64,000 nt of DNA from Methanobacterium veterum. Lineage in GTDB: Archaea > Methanobacteriota > Methanobacteria > Methanobacteriales > Methanobacteriaceae. Positions 1 through 7,771 of this stretch are shown in pieces. Numbering within the stretch: position 1 is the first letter of the stretch; each line of letters starts with the position of its first letter. The position numbers and the translations under genes were made by a program. Under the pieces are notes generated by a model. The model made no database searches. It had not been told where the DNA came from and saw nothing but the letters and a program-made list of their open reading frames with translations. Location of the stretch: the NCBI RefSeq assembly GCF_000745485.1, contig NZ_JQJK01000008.1:1-64000 (forward strand), given 5' to 3'.

Positions 1-98
1 AATTTTTGATACCCAGAAAATTCTACGAATTTTCGACGGTGTTCAAAAATTTCTTGAATTTTTGATACCCAGAAAATTCTACGAATTTTCGACGGCTT
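1..98. repeat. Duplicated palindrome module at left edge
   Basis: A segment of about 39 bp at 1-39 recurs exactly at 57-95. Each copy carries a perfect 8-bp inverted repeat (GAAAATTC / GAATTTTC) around a 3-nt TAC loop, and a third palindrome (TCAAAAATT / AATTTTTGA) lies between them at about 43-65. The same stem with the loop reversed (GTA) appears in the array at 47.4 kb, so this belongs to the palindrome family seen throughout the window. The second copy supplies the first codons of the small gene that follows. Confidence 0.8.
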
Positions 99-247
99 TT
101 AAAGACTCAGAAGAACCATTAAACGCCACCAAAGTCAGCCAGATTTCTGGTGTAGACAAAAAAGAAGTTGACAAAATAATGAAAGAACTTAAAAAAGATG
201 AAACTATTTATTACCCTAAAAGGTGCTACTGGACATTAAAAGAATAA
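62..247 (+). CDS. Small winged-helix/MarR-like DNA-binding protein (61 aa)
   Basis: The product is a single small helix-turn-helix unit. Residues about 18-60 read as a wing-type domain: a KVSQISGVDKKEVDKIMKELKK recognition region followed by a basic YYPKRCYW segment. Small proteins of this shape are common in Methanobacteriales and are usually called MarR- or ArsR-like, but no regulatory target can be inferred. The TTG start and the first residues (IPRKFYEF) fall inside a palindrome repeat, so the original N-terminus may have been replaced or the true start may lie slightly downstream. No clear ribosome-binding site is visible. Confidence 0.55.
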   Translation: MIPRKFYEFSTAFKDSEEPLNATKVSQISGVDKKEVDKIMKELKKDETIYYPKRCYWTLKE

Positions 248-473
248 ATAGCTGTATTTTTTATTTTTACTCAGTAAATTTTATTTACAAAAATTAATTT
301 TTAAAGGAATATTTACATACAGCAAGATTAAATGAATTAGTAACTTATCCAGTTGCTCACTTCATAAGTTATGTAGCTACCACTTATCTAATACATTTTA
401 GCAGTAGCATTAGGCAGCATGCACTAGATGTACTCTAAAAATAAAGTAAGCTGATTAAGAGCAAAATATTTTT

Positions 474-1208
474 TTAAATTCTCAAATAGCTTGAAATAAA
501 TGCAAAAAAAGCAAAACCTCCAATAAAAGCTAATGCCGCAAGTCTTGCTTCCCCATTTCTGTGAGATTCAGGTATAATTTCTTCAGCAGTTACTGTTAAT
601 AAAACACCGGCAGCAAAAGCCAGTATTATATATTTTACGATCGGAGGCTGCCCTTTAACAAGGAAATAGCCTGCTGATGCACCTAACAAAACAGGTAAAC
701 TCGCAAAAAGATTTAAAACTATCCTTAAATTCTTTTTAATTCCCCTTTCTTTAAAGGATGCGATGGTTGCAAAACCTTCAGGTATATCTGCAGAAACCAC
801 ACCTAATGCAACTAAAAAACCAATTTGTAAATCTATTAAAGACCCTGCACCGATTAAAAGACCATCAGTAAATGAATCTATTGCAACGCCAAAAAAGATT
901 GCCCAAGCAGTTGTTGAGTGATTTACACTACCTAGTCTTCCCTGTACAAAGTTAATCAGCTGATCAATAGTAATAAAAAAAATACCGCCCACAATAAATG
1001 CTAAAATAGTTATCCAGGGGGTGTTTGATTTTAAAATTTCAGGCATTAATTCAATACTAATTACAGCAAGTATAATCCCTGCCGCTACGTGCAAAGCTAA
1101 ACTTAAATTTTTTCTGTCTATTTTTAAAAATTCTGCAGCAATACCTCCGGCAAAAGTTCCTAGGGCCGGCAGTAACGAGAATAATATGATTAACAAGAAT
1201 TCATTCAT
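474..1208 (-). CDS. ZIP-family metal transporter
   Basis: A 244-residue integral membrane protein with about eight hydrophobic segments and the ZIP layout. TM2 ends in a VAAGIILAVISIELMPE-like stretch, TM4 contains DSFTDG (residues 111-116), TM5 contains DIPEG (141-145), and a late segment has TAEEIIPE. ZIP proteins import Zn2+, Fe2+ or related ions. In typical members TM4 and TM5 carry His-based ligands (HNxPEG, HxxPE); here both histidines are Asp, as in some archaeal ZIP branches, so ion preference is uncertain. It lies 34 nt downstream of the DedA-type gene on the same strand and is probably co-transcribed with it. Confidence 0.85.
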   Translation of the reverse strand: MNEFLLIILFSLLPALGTFAGGIAAEFLKIDRKNLSLALHVAAGIILAVISIELMPEILKSNTPWITILAFIVGGIFFITIDQLINFVQGRLGSVNHSTTAWAIFFGVAIDSFTDGLLIGAGSLIDLQIGFLVALGVVSADIPEGFATIASFKERGIKKNLRIVLNLFASLPVLLGASAGYFLVKGQPPIVKYIILAFAAGVLLTVTAEEIIPESHRNGEARLAALAFIGGFAFFAFISSYLRI

Positions 1209-1242
1209 GTTTACACTTTAAAGTTATGTTAAACCAATTATT

Positions 1243-1875
1243 TTATTTTTTATATTTTTTATAAATAATAAAACATATTACAGCTATCACCAGCCCAACA
1301 ACCACTATTTCTTCAGATATACCAATTTCAGATTCTATAGTCCTGTATAAACTTCCAAACTGCCATGCAATTCCTCCTAAGATAAATGATTTTACTAATG
1401 TCCCTATGAAAGTAATGATGATATACCTCTTAACATCATATTTTATAAAACCGCAAAATGCGCTGATAACAACACTTGGTACTATAGGAAGAGCTCTCGC
1501 TGTAAAAATTGATAATGCCATTAAATTATTTTTAGAATAATTCTCTTCTGTTTTTTCTATTTCCTTCCATGAAAGTCCAAGGTATTTACCCCAACGGTCA
1601 ATGAAGGGTTTGCCAATATAATAAACAATTCCATAAATAAGTAAAGATCCAATAGTAACCCCTGCCGCTGCAGGTACAGCTATATTAATTAAAAGGATCT
1701 GGAATGCATGAAATGAAATGGGGATATTTTCCATTATAAAAAAGCTCGAACCCATTATAACAGCTGTTGATGGTATTGGAGCAATAATCTCTTCAAGGAC
1801 ACTTCCAAAAAAGATGCCCCATGAACCATATGTGATTATAAATCCTTCTAAAAAGGCCACTAACTCCGTAAACAT
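1243..1875 (-). CDS. DedA / SNARE-associated (VTT) family membrane protein
   Basis: A 210-residue protein with the DedA/VTT-domain pattern: an N-terminal re-entrant region (GSVLEEIIAPIPSTAVIMG, about residues 24-42), a central TARALPIVPS motif near residue 127 with the conserved Arg and Pro, and a C-terminal membrane helix ending in a lysine-rich tail. DedA-family proteins act in membrane homeostasis; several are undecaprenyl-phosphate or phospholipid flippases, but the substrate cannot be assigned here. It is the first gene of a two-gene unit with the ZIP transporter. The ATG follows an AGAGGTTTCAA-like ribosome-binding site on the minus strand. Confidence 0.85.
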   Translation of the reverse strand: MFTELVAFLEGFIITYGSWGIFFGSVLEEIIAPIPSTAVIMGSSFFIMENIPISFHAFQILLINIAVPAAAGVTIGSLLIYGIVYYIGKPFIDRWGKYLGLSWKEIEKTEENYSKNNLMALSIFTARALPIVPSVVISAFCGFIKYDVKRYIIITFIGTLVKSFILGGIAWQFGSLYRTIESEIGISEEIVVVGLVIAVICFIIYKKYKK

Positions 1876-2712
1876 AGATTGAAACCTCTTTTAAACAATA
1901 TTTTCTATAATTAAACAAAAATTGTTTTTGTAACAAGCAGTTTTAAAAAATAGAGTTAATCAGATTTTGCACATGTTTAATATGTAATTTGACCTACAAA
2001 TACATTTTCAATAGGTATAATTCAGATTTTTAAATTTATGTCTAATCATAAGTTGAGATCTTCTAATTAATTAAATAAATCACGTATTGATAAAAACTGA
2101 TTAAGTTAATCAGTTATTCACTTCATAAGTTATACATTTATTAAGTTTCGTTTAATGTAATGAGAAATATGTCAGAAGGTTAAATGCCATAATCTACATT
2201 TGCCCTCTACCTGAAAAGAAAATTGCCAAATCCTGAAGCTATGCCCATTGAATTTTTGTTATCACCAATAAATTCATTTAAAAAATCTAAATCAAAATTT
2301 ATGCCACCAAAATACATGAATTATCCATTATTTAATTATAAATACAGTTCTATATTTTAAGGCAAAAAACTTGAAAATACATCCCTCCACTGAATTTCAC
2401 CATAACCGCATTAAAAGTACAACTTATAAGTTATAAAGAAATATTTATATACTAAAACGTTTACATTATAAGTTAAGTGGAATTAATCGCTCCACTTAAG
2501 GAGATGTAATCAACATTGCTTTTTCATCTCCTTTCATCCCCTTCCACAAACTTGTTATCTATTAAAATTGATCTTCAACTTATTTTACAATTAAAAAATT
2601 ACAACAAAAAATAAAATACCCCATTTTAACTTACAGAACTTATTCAGTTATTCAATTATTAAGTTACACAGTTATTAATTATTTAACTCATTAATGAAGA
2701 ATGCTTTAATAG
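1876..2712. other. Long AT-rich intergenic region with candidate small RNA
   Basis: No convincing protein gene is visible in this 837-bp gap. It holds recurrent 'cacttcataagttat' segments (2119-2133, also at 357-371), and a promoter plus two-hairpin transcript candidate near 2440-2531 that is described separately. A 36-codon minus-strand reading frame at 2207-2317 (beginning MYFGGINFDLDF) has protein-like composition but lacks a ribosome-binding site and recognisable relatives. It may be a gene remnant. Confidence 0.5.
2441..2545 (+). ncRNA. Candidate small structured RNA with its own TATA promoter
   Basis: A strong archaeal TATA element (ATTTATATA, 2443-2451) is followed about 25 nt later by two hairpins. 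The first has a 7-bp stem AAGTGGA (2475-2481) / TCCACTT (2491-2497). The second has a 7-bp stem GGAGATG (2500-2506) / CATCTCC (2525-2531). A pyrimidine-rich tract follows. No open reading frame of useful length starts here. The TATA plus 'ACTtAAAnnTTTACATTA' context is repeated upstream of 6.54 kb and 10.79 kb. This is inference from structure and promoter only, and no known RNA family was recognised. Confidence 0.4.
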
Positions 2713-2991
2713 TTATCTATTTAAAAAAAGTAAAAAAGCTGAAAAGTTAAACATTTTATCCCATTCTACAGGTTCCATTATCACTGACACGTTGCCCTCC
2801 GTATCTTCAAATGCCGCCATGGTGCCTACATTGGGAACTGTCTGTTTTTCCATCAACATTTTTCCACCGGCCTCTTCAATTTTATGGATATATTCATCCA
2901 TGGAATCAACAACAATGTATTTTTAACCATAACCTCATTTGAGATTATTGCACCGTTTATACCTCTTTCTCCCTGTTTTTACAAGCCAGTA
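2713..2991 (-). pseudogene. VOC/glyoxalase-family gene remnant
   Basis: Minus-strand codons downstream of about 2991 read YWLVKTG, then in a second frame ERGINGAI, then in a third frame VVDSMDEYIHKIEEAGGKML and AAFEDTEGNVSVIMEP. This is the C-terminal half of a vicinal-oxygen-chelate (glyoxalase/bleomycin-resistance) protein. At least two frame changes are needed; the second fits loss of one A in the ACAATT codon pair near 2912. Nothing upstream of 2991 continues the domain, so the N-terminal half is missing. The longest surviving open frame is 62 codons (2713-2901). Because the N-terminus is lost, this is probably a real pseudogene and not only a sequencing artefact. Confidence 0.75.
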
Positions 2992-3514
2992 AACAAATAG
3001 ACCTTTCTATTTATTAATTGTGGTAGCTATGTTTTGCAAGCACCAGTTTCCAATTTTAACCCTGCAAAAATCATAGATTTTAAGGGATTTATCAGAGTAA
3101 TTCAATGTAATTAATTCAATATAGGCTGAATTAAACCACCCCCATAATTGGTGCAAACTTAAGCCTGCCCATCTATATTTCATTAACTTATAGCACGATC
3201 CACAGAAAAATAATGTCAAATTTTTTGATTGTGGGCCTGTTAAGGAACACTAACTAATAAATTCCATAATTATAAATATTTTAAAAAAGGTAATAAGTAA
3301 TATTTTAAATAAGAAAGATAATAACTCAAATAAAGAATAATATATCCAAATTTAGTTAGTTAAACTATTCAAAATGACCTGATTCACATATATAAAATGT
3401 TATACCCCTTAAAAGATATTTTGAATATTTAAACAAAATAAAATGAAAAGAAACGAAAAAATGTCCAATAAAAAAGAAGTTAAATTGAATTACAGAAGAT
3501 AGTGAGGAATAATA
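2992..3514. other. Intergenic region upstream of C45 peptidase
   Basis: This gap has only a weak 70-codon minus-strand frame (3007-3219, TTG start, no ribosome-binding site, Cys/Trp-rich), which I do not accept as a gene. Toward its right end are two TATA-like elements (ACATATATAAAA near 3387 and GAATATTTAAAC near 3424). Either could drive the peptidase gene at 3515. Confidence 0.4.
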
Positions 3515-4681
3515 ATGAAAACCACTAAATCGGGAGAAAAGCTAAATTTGATAGCTGAGGAAGGTAAAGGAAAATTATATGAATGCAAAGGGTTTTTAGT
3601 CCCAGTTCTCTCAGGTTCCAGTAGGGAAATGGGTACCCAGTACGGAACAATGATGGCTGAATCAATGCAGAAGGCCTACGATGTGCTGGTAAAGCCTGCA
3701 TTTAAATCAGGTGTTCTTACAGATGAAGATACACAGGTGTGGACTGAAAGAGCAGTTTCAACATTTTCAAACCATAACCGGGAGTTTTATAACGGTTTGG
3801 TAGAAGGTACGGGATGGTCACAGGTTAAAATAGGTATACTCGATCAGTTGATGGAATTTGGAGCTTATCAAGCTGCTTTACATATTTTGTCAGGGTGCAC
3901 ATCTATTTTCGCCTGGAAAAACTTCTCCAAGGACGGACACATGTATATCGGTCGAAATATGGATTGGAGTATGCAGTACAACAAGTTCCCCCAAGTTTTA
4001 ACTGTAATAAATCCTGATGACGGCCGCTACCGCCATGCAAGTGTCGGATGGCCAGGAATATACTGCGCACTCACTGCACTTAATGAACACGGTGTTTACC
4101 TGGACGTCCACGATGGTACCAGCATGGGAGGGATGGTAATTTGTAAGGATCGCCCGCCGATTACAGGAATACTAAATGATATAATTTCAGATACTGCATC
4201 ATTAGAAGGGCTTATTAAGCGTTTAAACGGCACCAACTGCAGTGCATCCTTAATTTTGAACCTTGCAGATGAATCAAGTGCAGCATCCATGGAATGTTCC
4301 TCTTTGGGTGGTAACAGGGTTCGAATTTCAGACAACAATTCCCTGGTGGCTGTAAATTCATTCTTAAACCCAGACTGGGGAATTCACAGGCGAGACACAT
4401 TAAGCCACTCGCTGGAACGTTTATCCAACATGACCAACCGATTGAACGAAAATAAAGGTAGTATCGACGTTGCCAAAACATGTGAACTCATGGACCTGCC
4501 ACTGTTCGATGCAGACGGTACCCTCGGTAAGGGATGTACCAAGCCCACCAAGGTGGACATCGACCAGACCACCCACCAGGTAGTGACCGATGTTTCAAAG
4601 AGAAAGATCTGGCTCAAGGTACCAAACCCCGACTACTTCGTGGACTGGACTCCCTTTGACCTGAAAACACTATGGATATAG
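3515..4681 (+). CDS. C45-type Ntn hydrolase (acyltransferase/choloylglycine hydrolase superfamily)
   Basis: A 388-residue protein of the peptidase C45 / acyl-CoA:6-aminopenicillanate acyltransferase group. These enzymes self-cleave to expose an N-terminal Cys nucleophile that attacks amide bonds. The signature is present: GCTSIFAW places the candidate nucleophile at Cys128, followed by the conserved YIGRNMDW segment and the later NEHGVYLDVHDG and ECSSLGG regions. No signal peptide is seen, so it is probably cytoplasmic; the natural substrate is unknown. The ATG has a GAGGA site 8 nt upstream. The last 250 bp are visibly richer in G+C than the rest of the gene and its flanks, suggesting foreign or mosaic origin. 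It stands alone. Confidence 0.8.
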   Translation: MKTTKSGEKLNLIAEEGKGKLYECKGFLVPVLSGSSREMGTQYGTMMAESMQKAYDVLVKPAFKSGVLTDEDTQVWTERAVSTFSNHNREFYNGLVEGTGWSQVKIGILDQLMEFGAYQAALHILSGCTSIFAWKNFSKDGHMYIGRNMDWSMQYNKFPQVLTVINPDDGRYRHASVGWPGIYCALTALNEHGVYLDVHDGTSMGGMVICKDRPPITGILNDIISDTASLEGLIKRLNGTNCSASLILNLADESSAASMECSSLGGNRVRISDNNSLVAVNSFLNPDWGIHRRDTLSHSLERLSNMTNRLNENKGSIDVAKTCELMDLPLFDADGTLGKGCTKPTKVDIDQTTHQVVTDVSKRKIWLKVPNPDYFVDWTPFDLKTLWI

Positions 4682-4783
4682 CGCGAATAATTTCACTCAT
4701 GTCGGGAGTATTGTGCAAATATTATCATTCATGCCCAGAAGGTTGTGTAAATAATATCGCTTCATTTTCATGTGATTGCTGAT

Positions 4784-4936
4784 TAAGTAAATTACATTTT
4801 TTAAAATGAATCCCCTGTAATCAATTAAAATTACAATTTAACATGAAGTATAACTCATACACAGGATCATGGACATGTAAAAATCGCAGATTTTTACGGT
4901 CACAAAAACCGAAGTTTTTGTGAACATGAGCGATCA
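4784..4936 (-). repeat. Interspersed repeat R1 (copy with inserted palindromes)
   Basis: Read on the minus strand, this matches 51451-51550 and 63618-63717. All three have GCTCATGT, then a variable CATGAT/GTG segment, then TTAAATTRTAATWTYAATTRATTA, then a variable tract, then TGTAATTTACTT. Identity is partial but collinear over about 100 bp. Only this copy has the palindrome pair inserted between GCTCATGT and the rest. The function of the repeat is unknown; it contains no open frame and lies outside genes at all three sites. Confidence 0.65.
4878..4928. mobile_element. Two-palindrome unit flanked by 5-bp duplication
   Basis: Two palindromes, GTAAAAATC/GATTTTTAC (loop GCA) and CACAAAAAC/GTTTTTGTG (loop CGAA), are joined by GGT. 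ACATG occurs immediately before (4873-4877) and at the end (4924-4928). The homologous positions in the repeats at 51.45 kb and 63.62 kb have a single ACATG (CATGT on the other strand) and no palindromes. This is what an insertion with a 5-bp target duplication would leave. There is no coding capacity, so any movement would need outside factors. Confidence 0.6.
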
Positions 4937-5277
4937 TTTAAATATTTATGTAGCCTTTGATCAAATGGAATTTTTTAAAACAGGTTCAACTTAAATTAAC
5001 CCGTAAACATGCTAAAACCATGTACATGACAATAAACATGAGCAAATGATTTAAATAACAAATGCCATTACCAAATACAGTTTATAGGTGTTACAGGTAT
5101 ATTTAAAGATTAATAACTGCCCATTATGCAAATAGTATGCAAAAAAGCCAAAACAAAACTGTTTAGGTGAATTAATTTATTCCATTTATTTTTTTTAAAA
5201 TACATCACTTTATATAGTATCAAAAATAGAAAAATTGTTGAAGCCTGTTTTTAGGCTTATAATAAGGACGTGAAAAA

Positions 5278-5502
5278 TTGTTTGGAAATAATTACGGAAG
5301 AGATAATAGAGGAAATTCTGCTCCTGTAAACGAAGGAGAAGAATACGATGTTAAAATAGAAGATATGGGAAGAGATGGAGACGGAATCGCTAAAGTAGAA
5401 GGTTTCATAGTTTTTGTAAATGGAGCTAAAAAAGGCGATGAAGTTAAAATTAAAATCAACTCTGTAAGAAGAAACTTTGCTTTTGCAGATGTAGTAGAAT
5501 AG
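5278..5502 (+). CDS. Small TRAM-domain RNA-binding protein
   Basis: A 74-residue protein made almost wholly of one TRAM domain (residues about 17-74: EEYDVKIEDMGRDGDGIAKVEGFIVFV followed by KKGDEVKIKINSVRRNFAFADVVE) after a short Asn/Gly/Arg-rich leader. Stand-alone TRAM proteins are abundant in methanogenic archaea, where they bind RNA and have been proposed to act as cold-shock-like RNA chaperones. The start is TTG with an AAGGA site upstream. It is monocistronic, with its own TATA-like element about 60 nt upstream. Confidence 0.85.
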   Translation: MFGNNYGRDNRGNSAPVNEGEEYDVKIEDMGRDGDGIAKVEGFIVFVNGAKKGDEVKIKINSVRRNFAFADVVE

Positions 5503-5720
5503 CTTAATTTAAGTTTTAAGTTAATTTTTAATGCTCTTAATCCATATTAATGCTTTAAATTATATTATAATTACATTAAAAGTTTTTATTAAGATATCAC
5601 GTCTTATCATCGAAACTACTGGTCATGAGCTTTTAAAATTTAATTTTCATTTAAATTTATCTATCTTTTACTTTTTTTAAACTCCATTTACATATTTTAT
5701 TGAATTAAACGAGGAATAAT

Positions 5721-6017
5721 ATGGCAGATTACGGTATTACTGGAGTTAAATATGATAGTATCGGCAAACACATCGAATGGGTTAAAGTCGGTGAATTCAC
5801 AGGTAGTTCCTTCGGAATAAGAGAAAACTGGCTGCGGACTAAAGTGATTTCAGAATTTGAGAAAGGAAAAACTTTCATAACAGTTTTAAAACATGGGGAT
5901 AGATTAAAAAAGGGATTAAATATAAGTATAGTTACTGTGAATGGAAAAAAATATATCCGCACAGACAACGACGATAAAAATTCTGACAACTTAAAAGATA
6001 TTCCTGAATTTCTATAA
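5721..6017 (+). CDS. DUF3892-like protein
   Basis: A 98-residue soluble protein. The N-terminal YGITGVKYDSIGKHIEWVKV segment resembles the DUF3892 family, in which a 'gVryd..ghI..v' core is typical. The middle holds an aromatic ENWLRTKVISEFEKGKTFITV segment and the tail is acidic and Asn-rich. No catalytic motif is visible and the role is unknown. The ATG is preceded by GAGGAATAAT, a good ribosome-binding site. It stands alone between AT-rich spacers. Confidence 0.6.
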   Translation: MADYGITGVKYDSIGKHIEWVKVGEFTGSSFGIRENWLRTKVISEFEKGKTFITVLKHGDRLKKGLNISIVTVNGKKYIRTDNDDKNSDNLKDIPEFL

Positions 6018-6194
6018 TAATAGATAAATTATTAGTTTTTCTAAATCTGGTTTTAAATATCATAATATCCTAAAAATTAAAAAATATTGTCTAAAATCTA
6101 ATTAAAATAATGCATAAGTTTCATTATCTAAAAATTGAATTAATTCAATATTTTTAGGGTAATTCTATCATACCCCACTATTTTTAAATTGTTT

Positions 6195-6401
6195 TTATCC
6201 ACTTACAACTGCTTTATACCAGATATCCTCACCATCGATCCACGAATCTACAATAACATATGGGGTTCCACACATATCAACAGTTTGACCCTTAATCTGG
6301 TCTTTTAATTTCTCTTTATCTTCATGGGTTATATTATCTCCCTGTTTTGATGAAATATTTAATATTCCCGTATATTCCTTCTTTAAAGCATAATTTTCCA
6401 T
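6195..6401 (-). CDS. Hypothetical protein (68 aa)
   Basis: A short soluble protein that I do not recognise. It begins MENYALKKEYTGILNISSKQG, has a Lys/Asp-rich middle, and ends with CGTPYVIVDSWIDGEDIWYKAVVSG, a plausible small beta domain. GGTGGTTAA lies just upstream of the ATG on the minus strand and is a reasonable ribosome-binding site, which supports a real gene. It has no operon partner. Confidence 0.5.
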   Translation of the reverse strand: MENYALKKEYTGILNISSKQGDNITHEDKEKLKDQIKGQTVDMCGTPYVIVDSWIDGEDIWYKAVVSG

Positions 6402-6510
6402 TTAACCACCAAATTTATATCCATAATGAAATTTTCTTTAAAATTCATTTTTGTTACATTTAAATAAAAACTTTATTTTCATAATTTCTAAAAATCTTCT
6501 GATTAATAGC

Positions 6511-6600
6511 AATATTTATATACTTAAACTTTTACATTATACATTAGGTAAAAAGATCACCACACCCACAGGTGATTTATTTCATAGCATATATCTAAAA
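6511..6600 (+). promoter_or_regulatory. TATA promoter and hairpin leader
   Basis: AATATTTATATACTTAAAC (6511-6529) carries a TATA box. A 6-bp hairpin, ATCACC (6556-6561) / GGTGAT (6571-6576), begins about 35 nt downstream and hides a GGTGAT Shine-Dalgarno-like sequence in its 3' arm. The promoter matches those at 2441 and 10762 closely ('TTTATATACTtAAAnnTTTACATTA'). It may be the leader of the 6608 gene or a small RNA. Confidence 0.45.
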
Positions 6601-6607
6601 GCGTTAA

Positions 6608-6865
6608 ATGGTTATTAAAATGAATAAAAAAGAAATTAACGGTAAAACCACAGAATGCGCATCTAAAATGCACATATTATTATTTATTACCGGATTTATT
6701 TTACTGGGCGCTGTTTTAGAGCTGATTTTTGGCGAGAATGCGACTAAAGTGTTTCCCATAGTTTTAATTGCAATGTACATTATTTATATTTACATAAAAT
6801 ATTTAAAACAGTTTAAAATATCTAAATTATTAAATTTACGTGTTAATAATGTAAATGGAGGTTAA
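6608..6865 (+). CDS. Small membrane protein with two transmembrane segments
   Basis: An 85-residue protein with two hydrophobic helices (about residues 22-42 and 50-68) and a basic C-terminus. I do not recognise a family. ATG codons at 6608 and 6620 are both possible and neither has a strong ribosome-binding site. Its last codons (GGAGGT) form the ribosome-binding site of the secreted-protein gene that starts 4 nt after its stop, so the two are translationally linked. Confidence 0.5.
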   Translation: MVIKMNKKEINGKTTECASKMHILLFITGFILLGAVLELIFGENATKVFPIVLIAMYIIYIYIKYLKQFKISKLLNLRVNNVNGG

Positions 6866-6869
6866 ATAA

Positions 6870-7313
6870 ATGAAAATAAGAATATTGCCGTTATTTATGA
6901 TGGTTTTAATGGCATTTTATGTAGCTCAGCCCATATTTGCTGGTAACCCACAGCTAGAAGATACAAAAATAGCAATGAAAAACGGTGGACCACTGCAAGA
7001 TATAACCGTTAACGCTGGAGATTCCATAGAATTACAGGCCAGATTATACTGGTACTGGTACACTGTTGATCAGGTAAATGCTCAATGGATCCCTCAAATA
7101 TGTCGTTATTTGAATTTCTACGTGTATAAATCAAATGCTGATGGGACTAATGGAGACTTAGTATGGTCAGATACAGCAATAACTAATTTTTTCACAGCTA
7201 ACGCAAATCCTGATGAATTTACCCTTAACGAGAAGGGTACTTACAACCTGTTAGTAAAATATGAAGGAAAACTAAAACACTGCAGTGCAGCAGCTAAAAT
7301 TTATGTGGTTTAG
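6870..7313 (+). CDS. Secreted protein with Ig-like domain (147 aa)
   Basis: Residues 1-24 form a typical signal peptide (MKIRILPLFMMVLMAFYVAQ, then PIFAG), with probable cleavage after the Ala. The mature part is a beta-rich, Tyr/Trp-rich domain (QARLYWYWYTVDQ... KGTYNLLVKYEGK... AAKIYVV) resembling a single Ig/Big-type domain. Two cysteines (near residues 90 and 138) could pair. It is presumably exported and cell-surface associated; no anchor is present. It is coupled to the preceding small membrane protein gene. Confidence 0.6.
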   Translation: MKIRILPLFMMVLMAFYVAQPIFAGNPQLEDTKIAMKNGGPLQDITVNAGDSIELQARLYWYWYTVDQVNAQWIPQICRYLNFYVYKSNADGTNGDLVWSDTAITNFFTANANPDEFTLNEKGTYNLLVKYEGKLKHCSAAAKIYVV

Positions 7314-7771
7314 GCCACATACTTCCACTTTTTATGTAGATTAAAAATTGAACAATTAAAAAACTTCAAATCTGTATATACTTAAAGTCTGCACCAAGAT
7401 AAGTCAAGATTGCAAAGACACAGTAAAGTCAAAGCTATTTTTCAGACTCTTTATCTTCCAAGCTTGAGTAAGGATGTGCTTTAAAATCTAGAGTTCAGTA
7501 AAATATTAGATTAAAGTCCTTGTTTTTGCAATAACGACTTATATGTACATAAAGTAATGAATTTATAAAGACTTAAACGAACTTATTTTAAAAAGTAAGC
7601 ATATTGTAATTACCATAGAAAAAAAGCTAAAATTAAAGTAATCCCAGCGAAACAGTAAACAATTGAACTACAAATTGTAATATATCTAATATTTTATGAA
7701 ATAAACATAAAAATTGCAATCACTATAATAAAAAGAGTAATGATTTAAAACCACATTTGAACTGGTAAACC
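7314..7771. other. Intergenic region with motif shared with 10.8 kb
   Basis: No gene was found. The segment from about 7372 to 7500 (tatatacttaaagtct ... cagactcttta ... gagtaaggat ... agagttcagtaaaa) aligns loosely with 10764-10900. The longest shared string is AGAGTTCAGTAAAA. The two may encode related small RNAs. Confidence 0.35.

Larger units (their letters stand above)
4682..5277. other. Intergenic region carrying interspersed repeat R1 and a palindrome insertion
   Basis: This 596-bp gap contains repeat R1 (4784-4936, minus orientation) with a two-palindrome insert at 4878-4928. A further partial match to the end of R1 (ACATGAGC followed by ATGATTTAAATA) lies near 5037-5058. The last 80 bp hold a TATA-like TTTATATAGTATC (about 5211) that probably serves the TRAM gene. 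No protein gene was found. Confidence 0.55.

Noticed and set aside
3007..3219. 70-codon minus-strand frame rich in Cys and Trp
   Set aside because: TTG start without ribosome-binding site and no recognisable family; it abuts the broken end of the VOC remnant and may be rearranged DNA.
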